NCBI RefSeq assembly: GCF_004005865.1 | Contig: NZ_SACN01000001.1 | Coordinates: 1,426,001 to 1,490,000, forward strand | Direction of reading: 5' to 3' | Length of the DNA: 64,000 nucleotides | From: Sphingomonas crocodyli | GTDB taxonomy: Bacteria; Pseudomonadota; Alphaproteobacteria; Sphingomonadales; Sphingomonadaceae | Shown: positions 34,224 through 42,454 of the stretch, one piece after another | How the letters are laid out: every line of letters begins with the position of its first letter | Numbering within the stretch: position 1 is the stretch's first letter | Position numbers and translations under genes: made by a program | The notes under the pieces: generated by a model | Seen by the model: only the letters and a program-made list of their open reading frames with translations | Told to the model about the DNA's origin: nothing | Databases searched by the model: none

Positions 34224-35153
34224 TCAGTGCCGCGAGCGCAGTCGGAAGGCGGTGGGCGTCTCGCCGGTCGCGCGGCCGAAGGCCGTCGTGAAGCTGCCCT
34301 GCGTGGTGAAGCCCAGCCGTGCGGCGATCATTTTCACCGGCATGTCGGTCTTGGTCAGCCATTCGGATGCGCGGGCACAACTCACCTCCTGCAGCCGATC
34401 GCGCAGCGTGGTGCCGCTGGACTGGCGGAAGGCGCGGCGCAGATGGCGTTCGCTCAGGCCGAGCAAAGTCGCGAGTTCGCAGACCGTCGGCATCGGGCGT
34501 GCGGCATCGTCGAGCCGGGCGTCGATCCGCGCCATCTGAAACGGCGTCAGCCCGCCCCGATCATAGCTATTGTCCTGATCGAACCCCACCGATCGCAGCA
34601 GATTGACGATCAGCAGCGTCGCCATGCCGTCGACATAGGATCGGCTGGCGAAACCCGGCTGCGCGAGTTCGGTCGACAGGCCTTCGAGCAACTGCCGGAT
34701 CGGAAGCGCGGAAAGGTTGATGCTCTGCACGAGTTCGCGCGCGCCCCAGTTCAGCTTGCGCTCGCTCACCGCGTCGAAGCGCTTCTGGCTGATGCGGAAA
34801 CGCAGGATCGTCTGCTGCCCGCCGTCATTGCGCGCCAGCAGGGTGGTGCCTGCCGGTTGGAAGGCGATCCGGCCCGTCGGCGTATAATCCATGTCGGCGC
34901 CCGCAAAACGGCTGCGGCTGTTGCGCGGCGTTTCGGACAGGCACAGGCCGAACGAGTGGTGATCGTCGATGAACGACATCTCGGTCGTGCTGTCGAAACG
35001 GAAATCGGAAATGTCCAGGCTCATGCCCGGAAGCGCGATCCGGCGCACGACGTCGATATCATAGGTGCTTTGCTGACCTGCAATTGCCACGGCGGCTCTC
35101 CTTGCCTGTCTCGCTCTGTCGGCGAGGCTGTCGGCTCGACCGGGATTGTGCAC
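34224..35153 (-). CDS. AraC-family transcriptional regulator
   Basis: 309 residues. The C-terminal AraC domain has both helix-turn-helix motifs: LATLLGLSERHLRRAFRQSS and MIAARLGFTTQGSFTTAF, ending RATGETPTAFR. The N-terminal 200 residues are a cupin-like or AraC-binding-like sensor without clear identity. A GTG start at 35153 is used; the first ATG well inside (near 35024) would remove part of the N-terminal domain. It lies upstream of the alcohol dehydrogenase operon on the same strand and most likely controls it. A 14-bp palindrome AACCGCCGGCGGTT (34175-34188) lies between them. Confidence 0.85.
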   Translation of the reverse strand: MHNPGRADSLADRARQARRAAVAIAGQQSTYDIDVVRRIALPGMSLDISDFRFDSTTEMSFIDDHHSFGLCLSETPRNSRSRFAGADMDYTPTGRIAFQPAGTTLLARNDGGQQTILRFRISQKRFDAVSERKLNWGARELVQSINLSALPIRQLLEGLSTELAQPGFASRSYVDGMATLLIVNLLRSVGFDQDNSYDRGGLTPFQMARIDARLDDAARPMPTVCELATLLGLSERHLRRAFRQSSGTTLRDRLQEVSCARASEWLTKTDMPVKMIAARLGFTTQGSFTTAFGRATGETPTAFRLRSRH

Positions 35154-35243
35154 TTCACGGGATCGGCCGTCCAGATCGGCCGATCGCTTTCGAGTCGCGC
35201 CTTAAGCGCACTTGCGCACTCAGAAATTTGCGATTGTTCACAA

Positions 35244-35276
35244 TGCTGAACCCGCATTCAGCAGTCGTTTGCTGAA
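35244..35276. promoter_or_regulatory. Triple TGCTGAA element between AraC and c-di-GMP genes
   Basis: TGCTGAA (35244-35250) and TTCAGCA (35257-35263) form a perfect 7-bp inverted repeat with 6-bp spacer; a third TGCTGAA follows at 35270-35276, 26 bp from the first. The element is in the 190-bp gap between the divergent AraC and MHYT genes. A direct repeat GCGCACT (35206-35212, 35214-35220) lies beside it. It looks like a multi-half-site operator; AraC or another regulator could bind. Confidence 0.5.
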
Positions 35277-35344
35277 TTTCAAGGAATTCGCGGTTAAGCG
35301 GACCACGGCGTTGTTCGCCATTGGTCTGTCCGGAAAGTTCTGCG

Positions 35345-38161
35345 TTGCTCAACCTTTGGTATTGCGTGCGTTACCAGCATGACTGGCGATTGGTTGCGCT
35401 GGCGGGCCTGATCTGCGGGCTGACCAGCCTTGCCGCCGTGACCTTGCTGCGCCAGCAGCGGGGCGAGGCGCTGTGGATCGATCGCCGCTGGCGGCTGACC
35501 GCGGGCGTGATGACCGGCTTCGGCATCTGGTCGGCGCATTTCGTCGCGATGCTCGGCTACAATACCGGTCCGATCGTGGTCGGCTACGCCTATGAGCAGA
35601 CCGGGCTGTCGCTGATGGTCGCCATCATCATGACGATCGCGGGCTTCACGCTTCCGTATCGGCGCCGGCATTCGTGGCCGTTCCTGACCGCCGGTGGCGC
35701 GCTCGTCGGTGCCGGCATCACCGCGATGCACTATATCGGCATGAGCGGGGTCGAGTTTCCGGGGCATTTCGGCTGGGATGCCGGCCTCGTCGCCTTGTCA
35801 GCCTTGTGCGCGGTCGGCTTTGCGATCCCCGCGCTGACGCTCGCCTTGCGCTCACGCGGAGCGGGCAGCGGGCTGGCGGCCGGCGGGCTGCTGATGCTCG
35901 CGATCCTGTCGCTGCACTTCACCGGCATGTTGGCGCTGCAGGTCATTCCGGACGCCGATGGCGCGTCGGGCGAAAATATCCTCTCCCCGGTCACTTTGGG
36001 CCTCGTGATCGGCGCGCTGGCGCTCGCGGTTCTCCTGATCGGCATCGGCGCCTCGATCATCAACGCGACCGCCGTCGCCGCGATCAAGTCGCGCGGCCGC
36101 GAGTTCCGCATCCTGGTGCAGGGCATCACCGATTGCGCGCTCTACATGCTCAGCCTCGATGGCCGGGTGGTCAGCTGGAATGCGGGCGCGGCGCGGCTCA
36201 AGGGCTTCACGTCCGAAGAGGCGATCGGGCTCAACTTCGCCAGCTTCTATTCGCAGGATGATCAGGCGGCCGGCGCCCCACAGCGCGCGATCGCCGCGGC
36301 GCGCGACACGGGCAAATTCACCGCCGAGGGCTGGCGCTATCGCAAGGATGGCAGCCGCTTCTGGGCCAATGTGACGATCGAAGCCGTCGTCGGCGAACAG
36401 GGCGACATTATCGGCTTCGCCAAGATCACCCGCGATATCAGCCGTCAGAAGGAGGATCAGGACCGCCTGATCGCGCTGACCGAAAAGCTCGATGCCGCGC
36501 TCACCAACATGCATCAGGGGCTGGCCCTGTTCGATCCTGAGGAGCGGGTCGCCCTCGTCAACGCGCGCTTCCGCACGATGTACCGGCTGGGGCCGGACGT
36601 GGCGCTCGAAGGGCTCAGCTTCTCCGATTTCATGCGCACCGCCTTGCTCGCGCGCGGCAGCGTCATCGTCGATCAGCAGCGGATCGAGGCGGGGCGCGGC
36701 TGGCTGCGCGCCTGTCTGGCGCAACCGGGCGGCGGCGGATCGGTGACAATCGGTTTCGACGATGGCGGCGTGGTCGATGTATCCTATCAGGCGCTGCCCG
36801 ATGGCGGCTTCGTCGCGACGTTCGAGGATGTGAGCGAGCGCCATCGATCCGAAGCGCGCATCGCGCATATGGCGATGCATGACGATCTGACCGGCCTGCC
36901 CAACCGCACCAATTTCAACGGCCAAGTCGAAGAGGCCGTCCGCCGTGCGCAGGCGGGAAACAGCAAGGTCGGCCTGGTCGTGATCGATCTCGACGGCTTC
37001 AAGGAGATCAACGACACATACGGTCACGGCGTCGGCGACATGATCCTCGAAACGCTCGGCCAGCGCATGTCGGCAATGCTGGGCGAGGGGCAGATCCTCG
37101 CGCGCTTCGGCGGCGACGAATTCGCGGCCGCTTGCAGCTTCACCGACGAAGCCGAACTTAACGGCTTCCTCGATCAACTGACGGACACGCTCGATGCCCC
37201 GATCGAGGGAGACGGGCTGGAGATCAAACCACGCGCCTGCCTGGGCGTTGCGATCTTCCCCGATGATGGCGGCGATCGCGAACAGATATTGAGCAACGCC
37301 GATCTCGCCATGTACCGCGCCAAGGCGACCCACGGCGTGCAGCTGTGCCGATACGAATATGGCATGGACGAGGTCGCGCGGAAGCGCCGCCAGATGGCGA
37401 ACGACCTGCGTGATGCGATCGCGGTCGACGGCCTGTCGCTCGCCTATCAGGTGCAGCGCTCGCTCGATAGCGGCGAGGTCACGGGATATGAGGCGCTCGC
37501 GCGCTGGCAGCATCCGATCGATGGCTGGATCGCACCGCAGGACTTCATCTCGGTCGCTGAGGAAAGCGGCTGCATCATCGAACTGGGCGAATGCGTCCTG
37601 CGCCGTGCATGCCGCGAGGCGGCTTCGTGGCCCGAGCCCCATCGCGTCGCCGTGAACCTGTCGCCGGTCCAGCTCACCCGCCCGAGCCTTGCGACCACGC
37701 TTGCCGAAATCCTGCTGGAGACCGGGCTGCCGCCCAGCCGGCTGGAACTCGAGATCACCGAAACCGCGCTGATCGCCGACAAGACCAGCGCGCTCCACAT
37801 CCTGCGCCAGATCAAGGCGATGGGCGTGTCGATCGCGATCGACGATTTCGGCACGGGCTATTCGTCGCTCGAAACGCTCCATTCCTTCCCATTCGACAAG
37901 ATCAAGATCGATCGGTCGTTCGTGCTGGAATCGGAAAAGAGCGAACAGGCGCGCGCGATCATCCGCGCCGTGATCGCGCTCGGCTCGACGATCGGCATGC
38001 CGGTGCTCGCCGAGGGAGTCGAGACCGAAGCCCAGCTCGATATGCTGCGCTCCGAAGGCTGTTCGGAGGCGCAGGGTTACTTGCTGGGCCGGCCCTCGCT
38101 CGAGGGGCCGAGCGAGAGCAAGCCGTCGGAGATTATCCGCACGGCCATCCAGCGCGGCTGA
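35345..38161 (+). CDS. MHYT-PAS-PAS-GGDEF-EAL membrane c-di-GMP protein
   Basis: 938 residues from a TTG at 35345, which gives the usual MLNLWYCVRYQHDWRLVALA start behind GGAAAG; the frame is open further upstream to 35321. The N-terminal seven-helix MHYT sensor shows WSAHFVAMLGY, MHYIGMSG and LHFTGMLA, thought to bind copper or gas ligands. Two PAS domains lie near 250-370 and 378-500. The cyclase motif RFGGDEFAA is intact near residue 590, and the phosphodiesterase motif YEALARWQ near 715 with DDFGTGYSS later, so both catalytic activities are possible. It probably links a redox signal to c-di-GMP level and surface behaviour. Confidence 0.93.
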   Translation: MLNLWYCVRYQHDWRLVALAGLICGLTSLAAVTLLRQQRGEALWIDRRWRLTAGVMTGFGIWSAHFVAMLGYNTGPIVVGYAYEQTGLSLMVAIIMTIAGFTLPYRRRHSWPFLTAGGALVGAGITAMHYIGMSGVEFPGHFGWDAGLVALSALCAVGFAIPALTLALRSRGAGSGLAAGGLLMLAILSLHFTGMLALQVIPDADGASGENILSPVTLGLVIGALALAVLLIGIGASIINATAVAAIKSRGREFRILVQGITDCALYMLSLDGRVVSWNAGAARLKGFTSEEAIGLNFASFYSQDDQAAGAPQRAIAAARDTGKFTAEGWRYRKDGSRFWANVTIEAVVGEQGDIIGFAKITRDISRQKEDQDRLIALTEKLDAALTNMHQGLALFDPEERVALVNARFRTMYRLGPDVALEGLSFSDFMRTALLARGSVIVDQQRIEAGRGWLRACLAQPGGGGSVTIGFDDGGVVDVSYQALPDGGFVATFEDVSERHRSEARIAHMAMHDDLTGLPNRTNFNGQVEEAVRRAQAGNSKVGLVVIDLDGFKEINDTYGHGVGDMILETLGQRMSAMLGEGQILARFGGDEFAAACSFTDEAELNGFLDQLTDTLDAPIEGDGLEIKPRACLGVAIFPDDGGDREQILSNADLAMYRAKATHGVQLCRYEYGMDEVARKRRQMANDLRDAIAVDGLSLAYQVQRSLDSGEVTGYEALARWQHPIDGWIAPQDFISVAEESGCIIELGECVLRRACREAASWPEPHRVAVNLSPVQLTRPSLATTLAEILLETGLPPSRLELEITETALIADKTSALHILRQIKAMGVSIAIDDFGTGYSSLETLHSFPFDKIKIDRSFVLESEKSEQARAIIRAVIALGSTIGMPVLAEGVETEAQLDMLRSEGCSEAQGYLLGRPSLEGPSESKPSEIIRTAIQRG

Positions 38162-38255
38162 CCTTTCGCGGAACTGCGCCACTTTTCGGGGGCGTGCGGT
38201 TCGGCGTCGCGTGGCGTGCAGAACGGGGTCGCTAAAATCGCTACTGGAACGACGG

Positions 38256-38289
38256 TTGTGCGTTGTTGACCCGTCGCGCGGACGCACAA
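38256..38289. promoter_or_regulatory. Inverted repeat TTGTGCGT-N18-ACGCACAA upstream of the monooxygenase
   Basis: The two 8-bp arms (38256-38263 and 38282-38289) are exact reverse complements, ending 13 bp before the monooxygenase ATG. A possible -35 (TTGACC, 38266-38271) sits in the spacer. The TTGTGC core is shared, in opposite orientation, with the large palindrome near the TetR gene at 40.9 kb. Confidence 0.5.
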
Positions 38290-38302
38290 TAGCCTTCCGT
38301 CC

Positions 38303-40279
38303 ATGACCGATATTCTCGACCTTACCGCGTCGTCCGATGCGGTTATCGATGACGCCGTGGCGCATGCCGATCCGATGGTGTTGCGGGGCGTCCTCTATCA
38401 ACTGACCGGTGATGACGAGCTGGCCAATATGGCGATGGCGCGCAGCACCCGCGAGGATCTGACGATCAGCGACGTCGAAAGCGTCGCCGATGTCGGCCTG
38501 CTGCGCGCGAAGGCGGCCGCCTTTCTGCGCGCGCGGCGCGACAGCGGGGCGTCGGGCGCCGATCTGGGATCGACCGACCGGCTGCTCAAAAGCCTGAGCA
38601 TGACCGCGGGCTATGAATTGCCCGAGGCGGAGCGCGATCTGTGGATCGAGCAGGCGGCGTTCGATCCGATGCAGCGCGGGGTCCGCTGGTCCGGCGATGT
38701 TGCCCCGGCGGCGCGCGAAGGCTTCCGCGTTGCGGTGGTCGGCAGCGGGCTATCGGGCCTCGCCGCCGCCGTGCATCTGAAGCAGGCCGGCATTCCCTTC
38801 GTCGTGTTCGAAAAGAATGCGGAGGTCGGCGGCACCTGGTATGAAAACCGCTATCCGGGCGCGCGGGTCGACACCGCCAGCCGCGGCTATTCGCACCAGT
38901 TCGGTATCAACTATCCCTTCCCGCTCGCTTTCTGCGCGCGCGACGAGCAGCTGAAATATTTCAAGTGGATCGCCGACGAATACGGCCTGCGCGATCACAT
39001 CCGCTTCAACACCGAGGTCAAGGCGATGACCTGGGATGAGGACGCAAAGCTGTGGGATATCCGCGCCGAGGGGCCGGATGGCGCGCAGGACGTGCGGGTG
39101 AACGCGGTCGTCAGCTGCGTAGGCTTCCTATCGCGTCCGCAGCTTCCCACGATCGAGGGGATGGAGAGCTTTCAGGGCACAGCCTGCCATTCGGCGCAAT
39201 GGCCCGAAGGGCTCGGCGTCGATGGCAAGCGTGTTGCGGTGATCGGATCGGGCGCGTCGGGCTATCAGACGCTGCCGGTGATCGCGAAGACGGCGGCGCA
39301 CACCTTCCTGTTTCAGCGAACGGCGAACTGGTGCTTCGACGATGCCGAATATCTGAAGACGACGCCGTGGCAGTTGCTGTGGCTCGAAAAGAACATTCCC
39401 TTCTACCTCAATTTCGAACGGCTGCGGCTGAACGCGCTGCGCCACCCGGATTCGGTGATGACGGGATGTCGTGCCGATCCGACCTATGTCGACGAACATG
39501 CGCGCAGCGCCGCGAACAAGCTCGTTCGCGACAATCGCGTCGCCTATATCAACCGCCAACTCGCCAGCCGGCCCGAACTGATCGACCGGATGATCCCGCC
39601 GACGCCGCCCTTGTCGTCGCGCCCGATCCGTGTCGATCCGGACGACAATGTCTATGGCGCGCTGTTGCAGGACAATGTGTCGCTGGTCAGCGATCCGATC
39701 GAACGGATCACGCCTGCGGGCGTGCGCGCCGGGGGGACGGATTATCCGGTCGACATCATCCTCTACGCCACCGGGTTCAAGGCGAACGATTTCCTGTGGC
39801 CGATGGAGGTGCGCGGCCGCGATGGCGCGCGGATCGAGGATCTGTGGGCGAAGGATGGGCCGCGCGCCTATCTGGGCGTGATGCTGCCGGGCTTCCCCAA
39901 TCTGTTCATGTCCTACGGCCCGAACTCGAACAATTTCGGCGGCTTCCACGTCATCGATCTGCTCGAGCTTGCGGTGCAGTTCGCGGTCCGATCGATCGCC
40001 GGCCTGATCGAACGGGGCAAGGCGTCGGTGGAGGTGACCGCCGAAGGCTACGCCAAGTTCGCGGACGAACTCGACCGTGAGGAAGCGCACATGCTCTACA
40101 TCGATAAGCGCGCGCATAATTATTATCAGAACGAACATGGCCGATCGGCGGTCAACGGCCCCATCGACATCCGCCGCATGTGGAACTGGCTGAAGGATCC
40201 CGCGCCTTCGGGCGCGCCGCAGGCAAAGACGGACGCGGGATTGCGCCCCTATTTCGGCGAGGATTTGATCGTCAGCTGA
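38303..40279 (+). CDS. Baeyer-Villiger flavin monooxygenase, 4-hydroxyacetophenone monooxygenase-like
   Basis: 658 residues, class B flavoprotein. About 140 N-terminal residues precede the first Rossmann motif VAVVGSGLSGLAAAVHLK (near 145), an extension typical of 4-hydroxyacetophenone monooxygenases. GGTWYENRYPGARVD follows. The Baeyer-Villiger fingerprint FxGxxxHxxxWP is present as FQGTACHSAQWPEG near residue 289, and the NADPH motif VAVIGSGASGYQT near 313. The enzyme inserts oxygen next to a ketone, giving an ester or lactone. Its 3-prime end overlaps the converging TetR gene by 31 bp. Confidence 0.88.
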   Translation: MTDILDLTASSDAVIDDAVAHADPMVLRGVLYQLTGDDELANMAMARSTREDLTISDVESVADVGLLRAKAAAFLRARRDSGASGADLGSTDRLLKSLSMTAGYELPEAERDLWIEQAAFDPMQRGVRWSGDVAPAAREGFRVAVVGSGLSGLAAAVHLKQAGIPFVVFEKNAEVGGTWYENRYPGARVDTASRGYSHQFGINYPFPLAFCARDEQLKYFKWIADEYGLRDHIRFNTEVKAMTWDEDAKLWDIRAEGPDGAQDVRVNAVVSCVGFLSRPQLPTIEGMESFQGTACHSAQWPEGLGVDGKRVAVIGSGASGYQTLPVIAKTAAHTFLFQRTANWCFDDAEYLKTTPWQLLWLEKNIPFYLNFERLRLNALRHPDSVMTGCRADPTYVDEHARSAANKLVRDNRVAYINRQLASRPELIDRMIPPTPPLSSRPIRVDPDDNVYGALLQDNVSLVSDPIERITPAGVRAGGTDYPVDIILYATGFKANDFLWPMEVRGRDGARIEDLWAKDGPRAYLGVMLPGFPNLFMSYGPNSNNFGGFHVIDLLELAVQFAVRSIAGLIERGKASVEVTAEGYAKFADELDREEAHMLYIDKRAHNYYQNEHGRSAVNGPIDIRRMWNWLKDPAPSGAPQAKTDAGLRPYFGEDLIVS

Positions 40280-40875
40280 GCCGCCGGTCCCTCGGCCAGC
40301 GGGCTGGCGCCGCGTGCGCGCAGATCCTGTAACAGCACGCGCATCGCCCAGCCGCAGGCTTCGGCGGTCTGCGTGCCCGAAAGTCCCCAATGGTCGCGCA
40401 TTTCCAGCCACGGTGTCGTGTGCAGCACCTGCAGGATCGCGGTCGCGAGCCGCTGATCCTCGGGCGGCAGTTCGGCCACCGCGTCGGCCGCCGCCGCGGT
40501 ATAGCTTTCGACCCGGCGTTCGCGCTGCGACAGTCGCACGGCGCGGCCCTGCGGGGTCGATCGGATCAAAGTGGCATAGTCCGCAATCTTGTCGAAGCCT
40601 TCGTAGATACCCGGCATCGTCGCCAGCAAATCGGCCTCGGTGGTCGGAAAGGTGACATCCGGCCCCGCGAGCGAGGTCACCCCGGTCCACACCGACTGCA
40701 TCAGCGCTTCGCGATCGGGGAAGTAGCGATAGACCGTCCGCCGGCCGACGCCCGCGCGTTCGGCGACCCGATCGTGATTGATGTCCTCCCCATCGTGCAG
40801 CAGCGACAGCAGCGCCTCGACGATGCGCTGGCGCGCGGCCTGCTTGCGGGGGGAGTTCTCGGCATCGTCGCTCAT
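40249..40875 (-). CDS. TetR-family transcriptional regulator
   Basis: 208 residues. The DNA-binding domain reads HDRVAERAGVGRRTVYRYFP then DREALMQSVW; the C-terminal part is a helical ligand domain with no clear assignment. The ATG at 40875 (MSDDAENSPRKQ) is used since the frame upstream crosses the palindrome. It is divergent from the VOC gene and convergent, with a 31-bp overlap, on the Baeyer-Villiger monooxygenase, so it may regulate either or both. Confidence 0.85.
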   Translation of the reverse strand: MSDDAENSPRKQAARQRIVEALLSLLHDGEDINHDRVAERAGVGRRTVYRYFPDREALMQSVWTGVTSLAGPDVTFPTTEADLLATMPGIYEGFDKIADYATLIRSTPQGRAVRLSQRERRVESYTAAAADAVAELPPEDQRLATAILQVLHTTPWLEMRDHWGLSGTQTAEACGWAMRVLLQDLRARGASPLAEGPAAQLTIKSSPK

Positions 40876-40894
40876 GGCGCGCTGGCTAAGGCGT

Positions 40895-40935
40895 GGCACA
40901 AAAAATGTCAAAACATCATTGACACAATTTGTGCC
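40895..40935. promoter_or_regulatory. 41-bp nested palindrome, probable TetR operator
   Basis: Two concentric inverted repeats share the centre 40915: GGCACAAA (40895-40902) with TTTGTGCC (40928-40935), and TGTCA (40906-40910) with TGACA (40920-40924). Over the full 20-bp arms 14 positions match. It fills the gap between the TetR start (40875) and the divergent VOC start (40971), the standard place for an autorepressor operator. Confidence 0.7.
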
Positions 40936-40970
40936 ATATATCATTGGGCGCCGCCGAAAGGGGATAACCG

Positions 40971-41444
40971 ATGCTGTTTCACGTTTCGATCAGTGCCGCC
41001 GATCCGAAGAATGTCGCCGATGTCATGGCCGAACTGATCGGCGGCCTCGCTTTGCCGTTTCCGCCGGTGTCCGACGCGAGCTGGATTGCGCTGTCCGACG
41101 ATGCCTATCGCACCGCGATCGAGGTCTATCCGCTGGGCACGACGTTGCGTGAGGCGGATGGCGATGCCGACGCCTTTGGGAGCTGGGAAGGGCGCGATCG
41201 CTACACGCCGACCCATGCGGCGGTGGGCACCGAACTCGACATGGCGGCGGTGCTGGGCATCGCGCGGCGCGAAGGCTGGCCCGCCAAATATCGCAAGCGC
41301 GGCGGCATGTTCGGCGTGATCGAACTGTGGGTCGAAGGGCGCCAGATGCTGGAAATCCTCACGCCCGACATGCAGGCCGAATATCGCGCGACGACCACGA
41401 TCGATGGCTGGCGCAGCCTGCTGGCGAGCATGCAACCCGCCTGA
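40971..41444 (+). CDS. VOC-superfamily protein of unknown substrate
   Basis: 157 residues. The N-terminal LFHVSISAADPKNVADVMAE is the first strand-helix of a VOC module with a possible metal His at position 4; THAAVGTELDMAAVLGIARR begins the second module and GVIELWVEGRQMLEILTPD provides acidic residues. Such single VOC proteins under TetR control often handle xenobiotic or ring-cleavage intermediates. Divergent from TetR across the 41-bp palindrome. The reaction is not known. Confidence 0.75.
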   Translation: MLFHVSISAADPKNVADVMAELIGGLALPFPPVSDASWIALSDDAYRTAIEVYPLGTTLREADGDADAFGSWEGRDRYTPTHAAVGTELDMAAVLGIARREGWPAKYRKRGGMFGVIELWVEGRQMLEILTPDMQAEYRATTTIDGWRSLLASMQPA

Positions 41445-41449
41445 GCGCC

Positions 41450-41484
41450 AGGAGCGCCGCGACCGCGCAGGCCGCGGCGCTCCT
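41450..41484. terminator. Perfect 12-bp bidirectional hairpin
   Basis: AGGAGCGCCGCG (41450-41461) and CGCGGCGCTCCT (41473-41484) are exact reverse complements around an 11-nt loop, placed between the convergent VOC gene (stop 41444) and DUF6607 gene (stop 41490). No U tract on either side. Confidence 0.6.
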
Positions 41485-41489
41485 GAAGC

Positions 41490-42446
41490 TTATTTCGAGG
41501 TTTCCTTCTCGATCAGCGCCTTCGCCTCGGCGATCGCCGCATCTTCCTTGGCCTCGCCGCTGATGATGTCCTCGGCGGTCAGCATCAGTTCGTGGCCGGT
41601 GGTCGATCCGAACTCCGGCTCCTCGGCCAGGGTCACGCCCTTCTTCGCCTTGATCACGCGATCCCAGTCGGCGCGGACGGCCGCCCAGTAATCGGCGGTC
41701 TTGACCCAATAATCCTCGGCCGCCTGCGCCGGGAAATCGGTGGCGGGGACGTAATTGTTGATTACCGTTTCGTGCACGTAGGTCGCGGGCTTGCCGTCCT
41801 TCGGGCCGATCTTGGCATTGTCCTGCTCATGCACCCAGCCGTTGGGCGTCAGCGCGTGGCGATTGACGCCCAGATAGTGATCGTAGGGCGGGTGGCGGGT
41901 CGCGTCGCGGCGGGCGAGGGGGCGCAGCGTTTCGTCGCTGGTCCAGCGCGTCACGCCGTCGTCATAGCGCCAGCGGCCGATGCCGCCGTAACGCGGGCTG
42001 TCGTCGGTCTGGTACACGGTCTGCGACCAGGCGCCCTTCGCATCGGTGGCCGCAACCGGCGTCAGCGTCCAGCGGCCCGGCCCGGCATAGGTCAGCACCG
42101 ACTTGGGCTGCCACGCCCAATCCTGCCGCCAATGCTTGATGACCATCGGCTTCTTGCCGTCCTTCATGTCGACGACCAGCAGATGCTGGAGCGCGATCAG
42201 ATCGGGTGTGTCGACGACGACGCGCACCACTTCGTGCCCGCCGCTCAGCTTCGACTTATAGGCTTCGTAGCCCGCGACGAAGGGGACGGTTTCGCGCATG
42301 TCGAACGTCACCTTGAAGGTGCCCGCCATCTTCAGGATCGCCGCGCGGTCCTGCGCCTTGTCCCCATAGACCGGCGCTGCGAGCGCAGGGGAGGTGGCGA
42401 AGGCGAAGGCCAAAGCGACCGCGATCAGATTGGTTCGGATCATCAT
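41490..42446 (-). CDS. DUF6607-like periplasmic protein
   Basis: 318 residues. The N-terminus has a signal peptide (LIAVALAFAFATSPALAAP), so the protein is exported. The body is rich in Trp and Tyr (HWRQDWAWQPK, VYQTDDSPRYGGIGRWRYDD) and matches what I know as DUF6607, proteins found beside heme or iron TonB receptors. The ATG at 42446 follows AAGGAGGACG. It lies 8 bp behind the TonB receptor stop and is in its operon, so it is probably iron-regulated through the same upstream box. Function unknown. Confidence 0.75.
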   Translation of the reverse strand: MMIRTNLIAVALAFAFATSPALAAPVYGDKAQDRAAILKMAGTFKVTFDMRETVPFVAGYEAYKSKLSGGHEVVRVVVDTPDLIALQHLLVVDMKDGKKPMVIKHWRQDWAWQPKSVLTYAGPGRWTLTPVAATDAKGAWSQTVYQTDDSPRYGGIGRWRYDDGVTRWTSDETLRPLARRDATRHPPYDHYLGVNRHALTPNGWVHEQDNAKIGPKDGKPATYVHETVINNYVPATDFPAQAAEDYWVKTADYWAAVRADWDRVIKAKKGVTLAEEPEFGSTTGHELMLTAEDIISGEAKEDAAIAEAKALIEKETSK

Positions 42447-42454
42447 CGTCCTCC

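Noticed and set aside
35852..38401. 849-codon open frame antisense to the MHYT-GGDEF-EAL gene
   Set aside because: The plus-strand protein has clear domains in order. The antisense frame shows no recognisable family, is rich in Arg, Ala, His and Asp, and is expected by chance in GC-rich DNA.
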